NCBI RefSeq assembly: GCF_900141835.1
Contig: NZ_FQZD01000006.1
Span: forward strand, 1-64,000
Length of the DNA stretch: 64,000 nucleotides
Direction of reading: 5' to 3'
From: Propionispora hippei DSM 15287
GTDB lineage: Bacteria > Bacillota > Negativicutes > Propionisporales > Propionisporaceae
Both the position numbers and the translations under genes were made by a program. The notes under the pieces are model-generated. The model did not search any database and was not told the origin of the DNA. It was given only the letters and a program-made list of their open reading frames with translations. This document shows, in pieces, positions 25,318 through 33,057 of the stretch; position 1 is the first letter of the stretch; each line of letters opens with the position of its first letter.

Positions 25318-26367
25318 GTGAAGGAAATAATGCGGGCGGCAATGCTGCATGGACCGGGAACCCTCAGGCATGAAGAAGTGGAAAAACCACAATGCGGTGA
25401 TAAAGAGGTTCTTATTCGGGTGAAAGCGGTAGGTCTATGCGGCTCCGACATCCGATCTATCCGGTTTGGTCATCATAAATTGGTGTATCCGCAAATTATT
25501 GGCCATGAAATTGCCGGAGAAGTAGTAGAGGTTGGCAGCCGGTTTAACGGATCCTTTCAGATCGGAGACCGGTTATATATAGGATCGCTGATTCCCTGTC
25601 ATGAATGTGAGTCCTGCCGGCGAGGCTGGCAGGGGCTTTGTGAAAATCTGATTGTTCCGGGGACGGAGATTGCCGGCGGTTATGCCGAGTATATGCTGCT
25701 CACGGAAAAGCTGCTGAAGCACGGTACGAATATAATTATGCCGGAAGCTGCGGGCTATGAGGAAATGGTTCTGGTAGAGCCGCTGGCCTCCGTATATGCT
25801 TGCCAGAGGAAAGTGGATGTGAAGCTGGGTGATACGGTCGTTGTCATTGGCCTGGGCCCCGTGGGCTGCCTGCACGTGGAATTGGCAAAATTGCGGGGTG
25901 CCAGTTGTGTCATTGCTGTGGAGCAATCGGCGCAAAGACTGGAGAAGGCTGAAGCATTCGGTGCCGATTATCTTATTAATTCCGCCGAGCGGGATCCGGT
26001 GGCGGAAGTCCGCAAGATTACTAAACAGCGGGGAGCCGATATCATTATATCGGCGTGTCCGGCTATCGAAGCCCAGCAGCAGGCGGTTGCTATGGCCGGA
26101 AAAATGGGCGTGGTGGTTTTTTTCGGCGGTGTACCGAAGGGTAAGATGACGCAACTGGATACAAATACCATTCATTATAACTTGTTAACCATATATGGGC
26201 ATTATGGATATAACGATTGGGACCTGCAGCAAGCTTACTATCTGGTGGTTTCAGGAAAACTAAATGCTAAACGGTATATCACCCATACGATGCCGCTTAG
26301 GGATATTGAGAAAGCCATTGCGATGACTCAATCCGGAGAGGCGATTAAAATTGTGTTAGTTCCATAG
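25318..26367 (+). CDS. Zinc-dependent dehydrogenase 3, polyol-phosphate type
   Basis: A 349-residue medium-chain dehydrogenase resembling GatD (galactitol-1-phosphate 5-dehydrogenase) in layout. Zinc ligands are in LCGSDIR and GHEIAG; structural cysteines in CHECESCRRGWQGLC; the cofactor motif is GLGPVG. I place the start at GTG 25318, eight bases after GGAGG; upstream GTG 25303 overlaps that ribosome site. It lies right behind IIC, as gatD often does, so it is the best candidate for the first oxidation of the imported polyol phosphate. Confidence 0.87.
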   Translation: MKEIMRAAMLHGPGTLRHEEVEKPQCGDKEVLIRVKAVGLCGSDIRSIRFGHHKLVYPQIIGHEIAGEVVEVGSRFNGSFQIGDRLYIGSLIPCHECESCRRGWQGLCENLIVPGTEIAGGYAEYMLLTEKLLKHGTNIIMPEAAGYEEMVLVEPLASVYACQRKVDVKLGDTVVVIGLGPVGCLHVELAKLRGASCVIAVEQSAQRLEKAEAFGADYLINSAERDPVAEVRKITKQRGADIIISACPAIEAQQQAVAMAGKMGVVVFFGGVPKGKMTQLDTNTIHYNLLTIYGHYGYNDWDLQQAYYLVVSGKLNAKRYITHTMPLRDIEKAIAMTQSGEAIKIVLVP

Positions 26368-26376
26368 GAGGATGCT

Positions 26377-27141
26377 ATGATCTTTCAAAATAAAGTGGCG
26401 CTGGTCACCGGAGGATCGCGCGGCATCGGTAAAGCCATTGTCGAGCGTTTGTTCCGGGAAGGTGCCAAAGTGGCGATTAATTGCGCCACCAGTGTGGCAG
26501 AGGCACAGAAAGTCGCGGATTCATTAGACGCAAGTGGTAGCAGTACGGCCGTATTTCAGGCTAACGTAGCTGTCCGCCAAGAGGTGCGGGACATGTTTGC
26601 TCGGATCATAGAGCGGTTTGGCCGGATTGATATTCTCATTAATTGCGCGGGATTGGGGATTTCCCGTGATTCTGCCCTGGCACTCAGTCAGGAGGACTGG
26701 GACCGCGGCATTGATGTCAATTTTAAAGGCAGTGCCTATTGTGCAACGGAGGCTATCCATTGGATGAAAGAGCAAGGCGGCGGTGACATTGTTAATATTG
26801 CCACGTCGGCCATTTATGCTCCCCGGGGAGGCACCATTCCTTACAGTGCTTCCAAGGCGGCTGTTGTCAATATGAGCCGGGCGCTGGCCTGGGAATTCGG
26901 GCCTTGTGGTATTAGAGTTAATGTGGTGGCGCCTGGACCGACAGAAACCGATATGGTAAAAATGTTTTTTACACCGGAAAGGCTGGCTAAGACCATTCAG
27001 GAAGTCCCGCTGCGCAAAATCTGTCAGCCGGAAGACATCGCCGGTGCAGTATGTTTCCTATTGACGTCCGATGCTGTCATGATAACCGGACAAACACTGG
27101 TGGTTGACGGTGGCCGTTCTCTACGGCACCTGGAAAGCTAA
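26377..27141 (+). CDS. Short-chain dehydrogenase/reductase 2
   Basis: A 254-residue classical SDR (FabG-like). The cofactor motif is TGGSRGIG; the NAG-like motif is INCAGLG; the catalytic Ser is in IATSAIYAP, with Tyr and Lys in YSASKAAV; the C-terminus has GQTLVVDGGR. It starts 10 bases after dehydrogenase 3 and has an AGGAGG site. Probably acts on a phosphorylated or free sugar/polyol of this pathway; substrate unknown. Confidence 0.88.
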   Translation: MIFQNKVALVTGGSRGIGKAIVERLFREGAKVAINCATSVAEAQKVADSLDASGSSTAVFQANVAVRQEVRDMFARIIERFGRIDILINCAGLGISRDSALALSQEDWDRGIDVNFKGSAYCATEAIHWMKEQGGGDIVNIATSAIYAPRGGTIPYSASKAAVVNMSRALAWEFGPCGIRVNVVAPGPTETDMVKMFFTPERLAKTIQEVPLRKICQPEDIAGAVCFLLTSDAVMITGQTLVVDGGRSLRHLES

Positions 27142-27170
27142 CACTCTTACAATTGGAAGGAGAAATGACA

Positions 27171-27845
27171 ATGCTGACTAAAAGTGAACTGGCCCGGATG
27201 ATCGACCACTCGCTGCTAAAGCCGGATGCTTCCTATGACGATGTGGCCCGGGCCTGTCAGGAATGCATTGATTTTGGTTTTAAGACACTTTCCGTTCATT
27301 CTTCTCTCGTGAAACGGGCCGCCGATATTTTGGACGGTACCGGCATTGGAATCGACGCTACGGCCGGGTTTCCGCTGGGTGCCATGTCGACGAAAGCCAA
27401 AGTATTTGAAACAAGCGATGTGTTTAACAATGGCGCCACAGAAGTGGATACCGTGATCAATCTTGGTGCGTTAAAGGCCAAGGATTACGAACTGGTGCGC
27501 TACGATATTCAGGAAGTGGTAAAAGCTGCCGCCGGGAATGTCGTGAAAGTGATTTTGGAGAATTATTACCTTACGCCGAAAGAAATTGCCATTGCCTGTA
27601 AGCTATGTGAAGAGGCAGGCGCTCATTTTGTGAAAACCTCTACCGGTTTTGCCCCCGGTGGGGCCGTGTTGGCCGATGTGCGTCTGATGCGGCAGTCGGT
27701 CAGTCCGGCCGTAGCTGTAAAGGTGGCCGGTGGGGTGACTACGCTGAAAGATATGTTGAACTTCCTGGAGGCCGGTGCCACTCGCTGCGGAACCAGCAAG
27801 AGTTTAAAAATTATGGCGGAATATGATGCTTATGCGAACGGATAA
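27171..27845 (+). CDS. deoC: Deoxyribose-phosphate aldolase
   Basis: A 224-residue class I aldolase that splits 2-deoxyribose 5-phosphate into acetaldehyde and glyceraldehyde 3-phosphate. The Schiff-base lysine is in VAVKVAGGV, a second essential Lys in HFVKTSTGFAPGG, and the family Asp in EVDTVINLGALK. Length and motifs are those of a working DeoC. I chose ATG 27171, eight bases after GGAAGGAG; ATG 27165 is too close. No other nucleoside genes (deoB, pdp, cdd) are nearby; instead it sits in the polyol operon, implying that this pathway ends in a C2+C3 cleavage. Confidence 0.93.
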   Translation: MLTKSELARMIDHSLLKPDASYDDVARACQECIDFGFKTLSVHSSLVKRAADILDGTGIGIDATAGFPLGAMSTKAKVFETSDVFNNGATEVDTVINLGALKAKDYELVRYDIQEVVKAAAGNVVKVILENYYLTPKEIAIACKLCEEAGAHFVKTSTGFAPGGAVLADVRLMRQSVSPAVAVKVAGGVTTLKDMLNFLEAGATRCGTSKSLKIMAEYDAYANG

Positions 27846-28653
27846 GCCGCTGTCAGGAAAAGTTGCTTTGGTGACCGGTGGGGCAAGAGGTTTGGGCAAA
27901 GCCTTTGCCTTGCGGCTGGCAAAGCTGGGAGCCGCCGTCATGGTCAGCGACCGGGATTTGAGCGGCGGTGCCTATGCGCAGGCCGAGCTGACCGTGGAGC
28001 AGGAACTGGACACGCTGCAGGCTGGCTACGATCTGTACCAGGGCGATCTTACCAAGGAAGATGAGGTTAAGGACTTATTTGCTGCGTTGGAGACCAGGTT
28101 TGGCCGTCTGGATATTTTGGTGAATAATATCGGCGGTACGGCAGGGCCGGCTACCGCTACCGAATGTGCCAAGGATATCTGGGATAAGACGGTGGCGATG
28201 AATTTGACGACTACCTTCCTTTGCAGTAAATACGCTGCGGTGCCGATGAAAAGGCAGCAGTCCGGCAAAATTATCAATATTGCTTCCGTCGAAGGCCTGG
28301 TGCCCTTATTTATTTATCACGCTCATTATCAAGCCGCCAAGGCCGGTGTCATTTCACTTACCCGATCGCTGGCGTTGGAACTGGCTGTTTATGGCATCAC
28401 TGTTAATGCGGTGGCGCCAGGCTGCATTGGCACGGAAAAGTGGGTTAAGCATTATAAACCGCTCATTCCGGATATTGTCAATCAGATTCCTTTGGGACGG
28501 CTGGGTTCGCTGGAAGACTGCGCGAAGGTGATTGAGTTTTTGGCTACCGATTTGTCTGATTATATGACAGGCGAGGTTATCAAAATTGACGGGGGCATGA
28601 TTAACTTAAATCCGTCGGTGGTGGGCAGACCCACCTATGAGGTGCGGCTGTAG
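27823..28653 (+). CDS. Short-chain dehydrogenase/reductase 3
   Basis: A classical SDR of up to 276 residues, longer than its two neighbours. The cofactor motif is TGGARGLG; the NAG-like motif is VNNIGGT; the catalytic Ser is in IASVEGL, with Tyr and Lys in HYQAAKAGV; the C-terminus has GEVIKIDGG. The start is ambiguous: ATG 27823, 27826 or 27832 all follow GGCGGA and overlap the deoC end, so translation is coupled. An insert at about 45-75 (SGGAYAQAELTVEQELDTL) is unusual for short SDRs. Substrate unknown. Confidence 0.85.
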   Translation: MMLMRTDKPLSGKVALVTGGARGLGKAFALRLAKLGAAVMVSDRDLSGGAYAQAELTVEQELDTLQAGYDLYQGDLTKEDEVKDLFAALETRFGRLDILVNNIGGTAGPATATECAKDIWDKTVAMNLTTTFLCSKYAAVPMKRQQSGKIINIASVEGLVPLFIYHAHYQAAKAGVISLTRSLALELAVYGITVNAVAPGCIGTEKWVKHYKPLIPDIVNQIPLGRLGSLEDCAKVIEFLATDLSDYMTGEVIKIDGGMINLNPSVVGRPTYEVRL

Positions 28654-28699
28654 ACCGACTGTATAGGCAAGAAAAATAACCGGCAAAGCGAGAATATGT

Positions 28700-29344
28700 A
28701 TGAGAAATTTTGATCTAATTCTATTTGATCTGGATGGAACGCTGTTGGATACTATGAAGCTGATTACTACTTCCTATCAGATTACTATCAAGCATTTTAC
28801 CGGCAAGACAGTGGAGGCGGCACACATCAGCAAATTGGTGGGAACCTCGATCCATAATATTTTGAGCCATTTCGCAGTAGAACCTACTGCTGAAACGATC
28901 GGATTTTATAAAAAAACTTCGGCAGCCAGGCATGATGATATGGTGCTGATCTATCCGGGCGTGGCCGAAACACTGCAGTTATTAAAAGAAAAGCAGGTGC
29001 GTATCGGTCTGGTTACTTCCAAAATAAAGGATTTAGCGGCGATGGGACTGGCGTTATTTTCTCTGGAGCCTTTTTTCGATGTACTTGTTTGCATGGAAGA
29101 TACCACCCAACATAAGCCCGACCCGGAGCCGGTGCTGGAAGCTTGCCGTCGTTTGGATGTCCAGGACTTGTCACGGGTGCTCATGGTTGGCGATAGTCCT
29201 TTTGACATACGCTGCGCCAAGCGAGCCGGTGCCAAAACGGCAGTGGTAACCTGGTCGGATTTTTCGCCGGAGGAATTGGCAGCCGAAGAGCCGGATTATA
29301 CGATTGCTTCCCTGCAGGAGTTAATTGAACTTTGTGGTGTTTGA
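28700..29344 (+). CDS. HAD-superfamily phosphatase (phosphoglycolate phosphatase/PpaX-like)
   Basis: A 214-residue HAD hydrolase, subfamily IA. Motif I is FDLDGTLLD near 8-16 (nucleophile Asp), motif II is LVTSKI, the conserved Lys is in HKPDPEP, and motif III is GDSPFDIRCAKRAG. It removes phosphate from a small metabolite; in the operon it may dephosphorylate a dead-end or overflow sugar phosphate. Only a weak ribosome site is visible before ATG 28700. Substrate specificity cannot be read. Confidence 0.85.
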   Translation: MRNFDLILFDLDGTLLDTMKLITTSYQITIKHFTGKTVEAAHISKLVGTSIHNILSHFAVEPTAETIGFYKKTSAARHDDMVLIYPGVAETLQLLKEKQVRIGLVTSKIKDLAAMGLALFSLEPFFDVLVCMEDTTQHKPDPEPVLEACRRLDVQDLSRVLMVGDSPFDIRCAKRAGAKTAVVTWSDFSPEELAAEEPDYTIASLQELIELCGV

Positions 29345-29407
29345 GGCTGATTGATTCGAATTCAGGCCGGTATAACCATAAAGCTGAAAGCAAAAGGAGT
29401 TGTCAAG

Positions 29408-29698
29408 ATGAAAGTATTGATTATAAGTGGAACGACCGATGCCAAAGCCGAAAAAATAAGCAAAGAACTGGTGGCAGGCTGCAAAAAAAGAGGGATGAAT
29501 GAGGTGGAGGCTGTCGCAGTCAATCTGTTTACCAGTGATTTAAAGGAAATGGAAGAAAAGCATAACCCTGATGTCATTGTACGTCTGACGCCGAAGAGCC
29601 TGGCAGCAGGGAAACCGGTCGTTGACGGTATGCCGCTGGTCTATGCGTTTATGGGGCCTGACAAGGTTTACAACGAGTTAAAACAATATTACAAATAG
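29408..29698 (+). CDS. IIB-like protein lacking the phospho-cysteine
   Basis: A 96-residue protein of the same size and fold pattern as the galactitol-type IIB at 23634. Its N-terminus KVLIISGTTDAKAEKISKEL aligns with KILCACGTGIATSTVVANKV, so the catalytic Cys is replaced by Ser and no other Cys occurs in the loop. The later segments (NPDVIVRLTP, PLVYAFMG) also align. It probably cannot transfer phosphate and may be a regulatory or binding relative. ATG 29408 follows AAAAGGAG. I infer homology from alignment by eye. Confidence 0.7.
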   Translation: MKVLIISGTTDAKAEKISKELVAGCKKRGMNEVEAVAVNLFTSDLKEMEEKHNPDVIVRLTPKSLAAGKPVVDGMPLVYAFMGPDKVYNELKQYYK

Positions 29699-29756
29699 CC
29701 GGGAAGCCAGGAAGTTTGTTTTTAGATTGGTAATGGAAGAAGGGAGTTTTGTGAAA

Positions 29757-30806
29757 ATGAAAGCATTAAATTTATATGGCCCCAGAGACTTGCGATATGA
29801 AGAGACTGCCAAGGCGGTATTGGAAGATAGTAAGGAAGTCATTATCAAAGTAAAGGTGGTGGGGATCTGCGGCTCCGATATTCACCGTTATGCCAAGCTG
29901 GGGCCCTACATCGCAGGAATGACCTGGGGGCATGAGTTTTCCGGCGAAATTGAAGCAGTAGGCAGCGAAGTAGACAGCTTGAAACCCGGTGACCGTGTGA
30001 CCGCTTGTCCGGCCCTGTATTGCGGTCATTGCGAGTCCTGCCGGAAGGGCGAGTTTGCCCGTTGTGAGAAGCTGACTGTCATTGGCGCCAGACATCCGGG
30101 TGCTTTCGCCGAGTATGTAAAAGTACCGGCGGAAAACTGCGTTAAATTGCCTGACAGTGTGCCTTACGATGCCGCCAGCATGATTGAACCGACCAGTGTG
30201 GCTATTCACGGGCTTTACAAAACGGGTATCGAGGCCGGTGACGATGTGGCAGTAATCGGTTGTGGCACCATTGGTCTATTAACCATTCAATGGGCTAAAA
30301 TCTTTGGCGCCAGACACGTTTACGCCCTGGATATTGATGATGCCAAGCTGGAACTGGCTAAGCAACTGGGGGCTGATTTCGGTGTTAACACAAAGGATAT
30401 AGAACCTCATGTAAAAATATTTGAAATGACCGGCAATCGCGGGGTAGATATTGCCGTGGAATCGGCCGGCAGCACGATTACCTCTGCTCAGGTATTCTCG
30501 CTGCCCCGTAAAGGCGGCAAGGTTGTATTCATGGGAATTCCCTATGGCGATGTGATGGTGAAGCGGTTCTATTTTGAGCGGATTGTGCGCAATGAGCTGA
30601 GTGTCTATGGCTCCTGGAATGCTATTTCGGCTCCCTTCCCGGGGAAGGAATGGCAGACAACCGTCCATTTCCTGCAGGAAGGAAAAATCAAGGTAGAACC
30701 TATGATCACCCACCGGCTCAGCCTGGCGGAAGGTCCGGCAACCTTTGAAAAGATTATCAACCGGCAAGGGAATTTCGGCAAGGTTTTATTCTATCCGGAG
30801 AAATAG
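29757..30806 (+). CDS. Zinc-dependent dehydrogenase 4, galactitol-1-phosphate dehydrogenase-like
   Basis: A 349-residue medium-chain dehydrogenase and the fourth in this cluster. Zinc ligands are in ICGSDIH and GHEFSG; structural cysteines are in CGHCESCRKGEFARC; the cofactor motif is GCGTIG. The conserved KGGKVVFMGIPYGDV segment is typical of GatD-like enzymes. Start ATG 29757 gives the family's MKALNLYGP; GTG 29751 is possible. It lies between the IIB-like gene and the RpiB relative. Four such dehydrogenases imply several oxidation steps or several substrates. Confidence 0.87.
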   Translation: MKALNLYGPRDLRYEETAKAVLEDSKEVIIKVKVVGICGSDIHRYAKLGPYIAGMTWGHEFSGEIEAVGSEVDSLKPGDRVTACPALYCGHCESCRKGEFARCEKLTVIGARHPGAFAEYVKVPAENCVKLPDSVPYDAASMIEPTSVAIHGLYKTGIEAGDDVAVIGCGTIGLLTIQWAKIFGARHVYALDIDDAKLELAKQLGADFGVNTKDIEPHVKIFEMTGNRGVDIAVESAGSTITSAQVFSLPRKGGKVVFMGIPYGDVMVKRFYFERIVRNELSVYGSWNAISAPFPGKEWQTTVHFLQEGKIKVEPMITHRLSLAEGPATFEKIINRQGNFGKVLFYPEK

Positions 30807-30851
30807 GATTAGTTTTTACTATAAAATATCCGTAAGCATCGGAGGATTGTT

Positions 30852-31313
30852 ATGAAAATTGCCATTGGCTCTGATCATGCCGGTTTTGAAATGAAAGAGA
30901 AACTAAAACAGTTTCTGGCCGACCGGAAGCTGGAAGTTCTGGACTGTGGACCTCAAGCTGGCGACAGTCCGGTGGAATATGTCCCTATTGCCAAGGCAGT
31001 GGCCCAAAAGACTGCAGCAGCAGAGGTAGGTGGCGGCATTTTGATTTGTGGCACAGGTATGGGCATGTCCATTGCCGCCAACAAAGTTCCGGGTATACGG
31101 GCCGGTCTATGTAATGAGCTGTTTACCGCGAAATATGCCAAGAGCGATGTGAATATCAATGTGCTGTGTATGGGCAGCCGGGTAATCAGCCAAAGAATGG
31201 CGGAAGAAATCACTGCGTTGTGGCTGGATACCCCTTTTACCGGTGGCCGGTTTATTCCACGGTTAAAGCAACTCAGTGATTTGGAGGCCGAAGGGAGTCA
31301 GCCTTGTTGCTAA
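30852..31313 (+). CDS. RpiB/LacAB-family sugar-phosphate isomerase
   Basis: A 153-residue member of the RpiB/LacA/LacB family, which interconverts aldose and ketose phosphates. It has the SDHAGFEMK start, the catalytic Cys in LICGTGMGMSIAANK and the GSRVIS segment. The usual EHNDANVL stretch, which supplies the ring-opening His in RpiB, reads KSDVNINVL, so that His is absent. It may be a four-carbon or other variant isomerase rather than ribose-5-phosphate isomerase. ATG 30852 follows CGGAGG. Confidence 0.82.
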   Translation: MKIAIGSDHAGFEMKEKLKQFLADRKLEVLDCGPQAGDSPVEYVPIAKAVAQKTAAAEVGGGILICGTGMGMSIAANKVPGIRAGLCNELFTAKYAKSDVNINVLCMGSRVISQRMAEEITALWLDTPFTGGRFIPRLKQLSDLEAEGSQPCC

Positions 31314-31336
31314 TACTTTGACGGGAGCGATAAAGG

Positions 31337-31894
31337 ATGGATGCAAATACCTATTCTGAAATAATTATCCGGGAAATTGGGCAGGTATTGGGCCAGGTCA
31401 ACACAACCGCCTTGGAGGAACTGGCAGCAGCCATCAGGGCGGCCAACCGGGTTTTTGTAGCCGGTGCCGGCCGGTCGGGCCTGATGGCCAAGGCCTTTGC
31501 CATGCGCTTAATGCATATGGGCTTTACGGTCTATGTGGTGGGGGAAACGGTTACGCCTAGTCTGGCTGCCGGTGACTTACTGCTGCTGGCATCCGGTTCG
31601 GGTGAAACAGGCAGTCTTGTGACCATGGCGGACAAATGCAAGAAGCTACAGGCTAAACTGGCTGTGCTGACTGCTGCCCCTGGATCGACGATTGGACGCA
31701 GCGCCGACATTGTTGTGCAGGTGCCTGCCGTAACCAAAGAAGCGGCAGATACCCGAAGTATTACCGCTCAGCCTATGGGGTCGTTGTTTGAGCAAAGTAT
31801 TTTGCTGCTGATGGATGCCATTATTGTCCGGTTAATGGAACTGCAAGAAAAAACTTCTACAGCCATGTTTTCCCGCCATGCCAATTTAGAATAA
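31337..31894 (+). CDS. 6-phospho-3-hexuloisomerase-type SIS protein
   Basis: A 185-residue SIS protein of the HxlB (PHI) type, which interconverts 3-hexulose 6-phosphate and fructose 6-phosphate. Matching segments are VFVAGAGRSGLMAKAFAMRLMHMGF, GETVTPSL, LLLASGSGET and TAQPMGSLFEQS. Its usual partner, hexulose-phosphate synthase, is not in the window, so it is probably recruited to the polyol pathway rather than formaldehyde fixation. It is the last gene of the operon; a terminator follows. Confidence 0.87.
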   Translation: MDANTYSEIIIREIGQVLGQVNTTALEELAAAIRAANRVFVAGAGRSGLMAKAFAMRLMHMGFTVYVVGETVTPSLAAGDLLLLASGSGETGSLVTMADKCKKLQAKLAVLTAAPGSTIGRSADIVVQVPAVTKEAADTRSITAQPMGSLFEQSILLLMDAIIVRLMELQEKTSTAMFSRHANLE

Positions 31895-31934
31895 AAGGGC
31901 AGGCCAATATTATTGAAATCGAAATAAAACAGCA

Positions 31935-31977
31935 AACAGGCCTTCCTCAGCTATAAACTGGGGAAGGCCTGTTGTTT
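31935..31977. terminator. Terminator at the end of the polyol operon
   Basis: AACAGGCCTTCC (31935-31946) pairs with GGAAGGCCTGTT (31962-31973). A short GTTT follows on the plus strand and a T-rich stretch on the minus strand, so it may serve both convergent transcripts. Confidence 0.7.
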
Positions 31978-31985
31978 ACGAACGG

Positions 31986-32918
31986 TCAGTCTAAACAAAT
32001 CCGGGTACAGCCGGTTTGGTTGATTAGTTGCAATCTGTCACGGTACCGGTCAAAATCTTCGGTGGCATTATAAGAATGAAGCCAGTGGGAAAAGGCCGTG
32101 TCCAGCAGCGTTATCGGCGTGTCATATAGACGCAGTCCCTCAAAAAAGCCGGGCAGAATGAACTTGCGGAAGGCCTGAATCGTACCGGAAGGCCGGCTTA
32201 ATTTTTCTAACCCCATGCAAGTGGACGTTGCGGATGGTTGGGACGTTTGTTCGGCAGCATGATAGAGCACCAGCGGTGCTGTGCAATATCTTGACTGATA
32301 GAAGGGAAGAACTTTTTTGCGGAACCACTGTAGGCCTGTCGGCAGGGAGCGATCAGGGCTAAAAAGGCCGAAGGTGTAACCGTTAAATAAATCCATAAAC
32401 AAATGAATGTATTGCAGTGTCTTAAGTTTGCTGATCATGCGGCGGGTGCAGATGCACTCATAAACCAGCTTTTCTCCCGGTGCCGTGACTGACAGCTCCC
32501 GGTCGCAAAAGGCGGGATTGACCCGCTCGATAAACCGGATTTGATGTACGTCCAGGGTGTCCGGATTTTTTATGTACAACTGGATAAGTGCCTGGCATAA
32601 AGCAGCTTTGGACGTTATACCCAACTTTTGCTTGACTTGCAGCAGCTGCTGCATGGTCAACGAGAGACCCTGGCGAGTGAAAAAGTCCAGCAGCCGGAAA
32701 TCGTTCCAAAAGGGATTGGTCAAACAGGTCTTAAGGATAAAATCCTCACTTGACGGTTGTGGCTGGGGTAGCGGTTCTTTTATGTGCAAACGGTAGGTCA
32801 GATTGGTTTTGGGCAGGGGAGTGGAACGCGTGGTAAATTTATCTTCCAAGCAAATAAGTTCTAAGGGACTTATGAATGATTTCGCCTTAGACATTAGTAT
32901 AGGGCTGTGGTTTGGCAT
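31986..32918 (-). CDS. Integrase/transposase-like protein, degenerate
   Basis: A 310-residue protein that I do not recognise as a named family. The C-terminal half resembles an rve/DDE integrase core: YIHLFMDLFNGYTFGLF fits the first catalytic Asp strand, and FEGLRLY followed by SHWLHSYNATEDFDRY resembles the Glu helix and the WLxxYN tail of IS3/IS481 transposases. The expected HSDxG around the second Asp is missing (VLYHAAEQ). The N-terminal 80 residues are unlike transposases. I start at ATG 32918 after GGGGGTGT. No terminal repeats are seen, so it may be a domesticated or decayed transposase. Confidence 0.45.
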   Translation of the reverse strand: MPNHSPILMSKAKSFISPLELICLEDKFTTRSTPLPKTNLTYRLHIKEPLPQPQPSSEDFILKTCLTNPFWNDFRLLDFFTRQGLSLTMQQLLQVKQKLGITSKAALCQALIQLYIKNPDTLDVHQIRFIERVNPAFCDRELSVTAPGEKLVYECICTRRMISKLKTLQYIHLFMDLFNGYTFGLFSPDRSLPTGLQWFRKKVLPFYQSRYCTAPLVLYHAAEQTSQPSATSTCMGLEKLSRPSGTIQAFRKFILPGFFEGLRLYDTPITLLDTAFSHWLHSYNATEDFDRYRDRLQLINQTGCTRICLD

Positions 32919-33057
32919 GATAGACACCCCCAAAAAATAAAAGAGCGGCGCGAACATGATAGTAGAACATGTTCGGCCGCATTGCCTCTTGTTTATTATG
33001 CAAATAACTGGTGTATTTATTATATAACTAGTTTGAGTTTATTTCAATTAGTTTTTG

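Noticed and set aside
25573-26175. 200-codon minus-strand ORF over dehydrogenase 3
   Set aside because: Antisense shadow of a well-supported gene, with no domain pattern.
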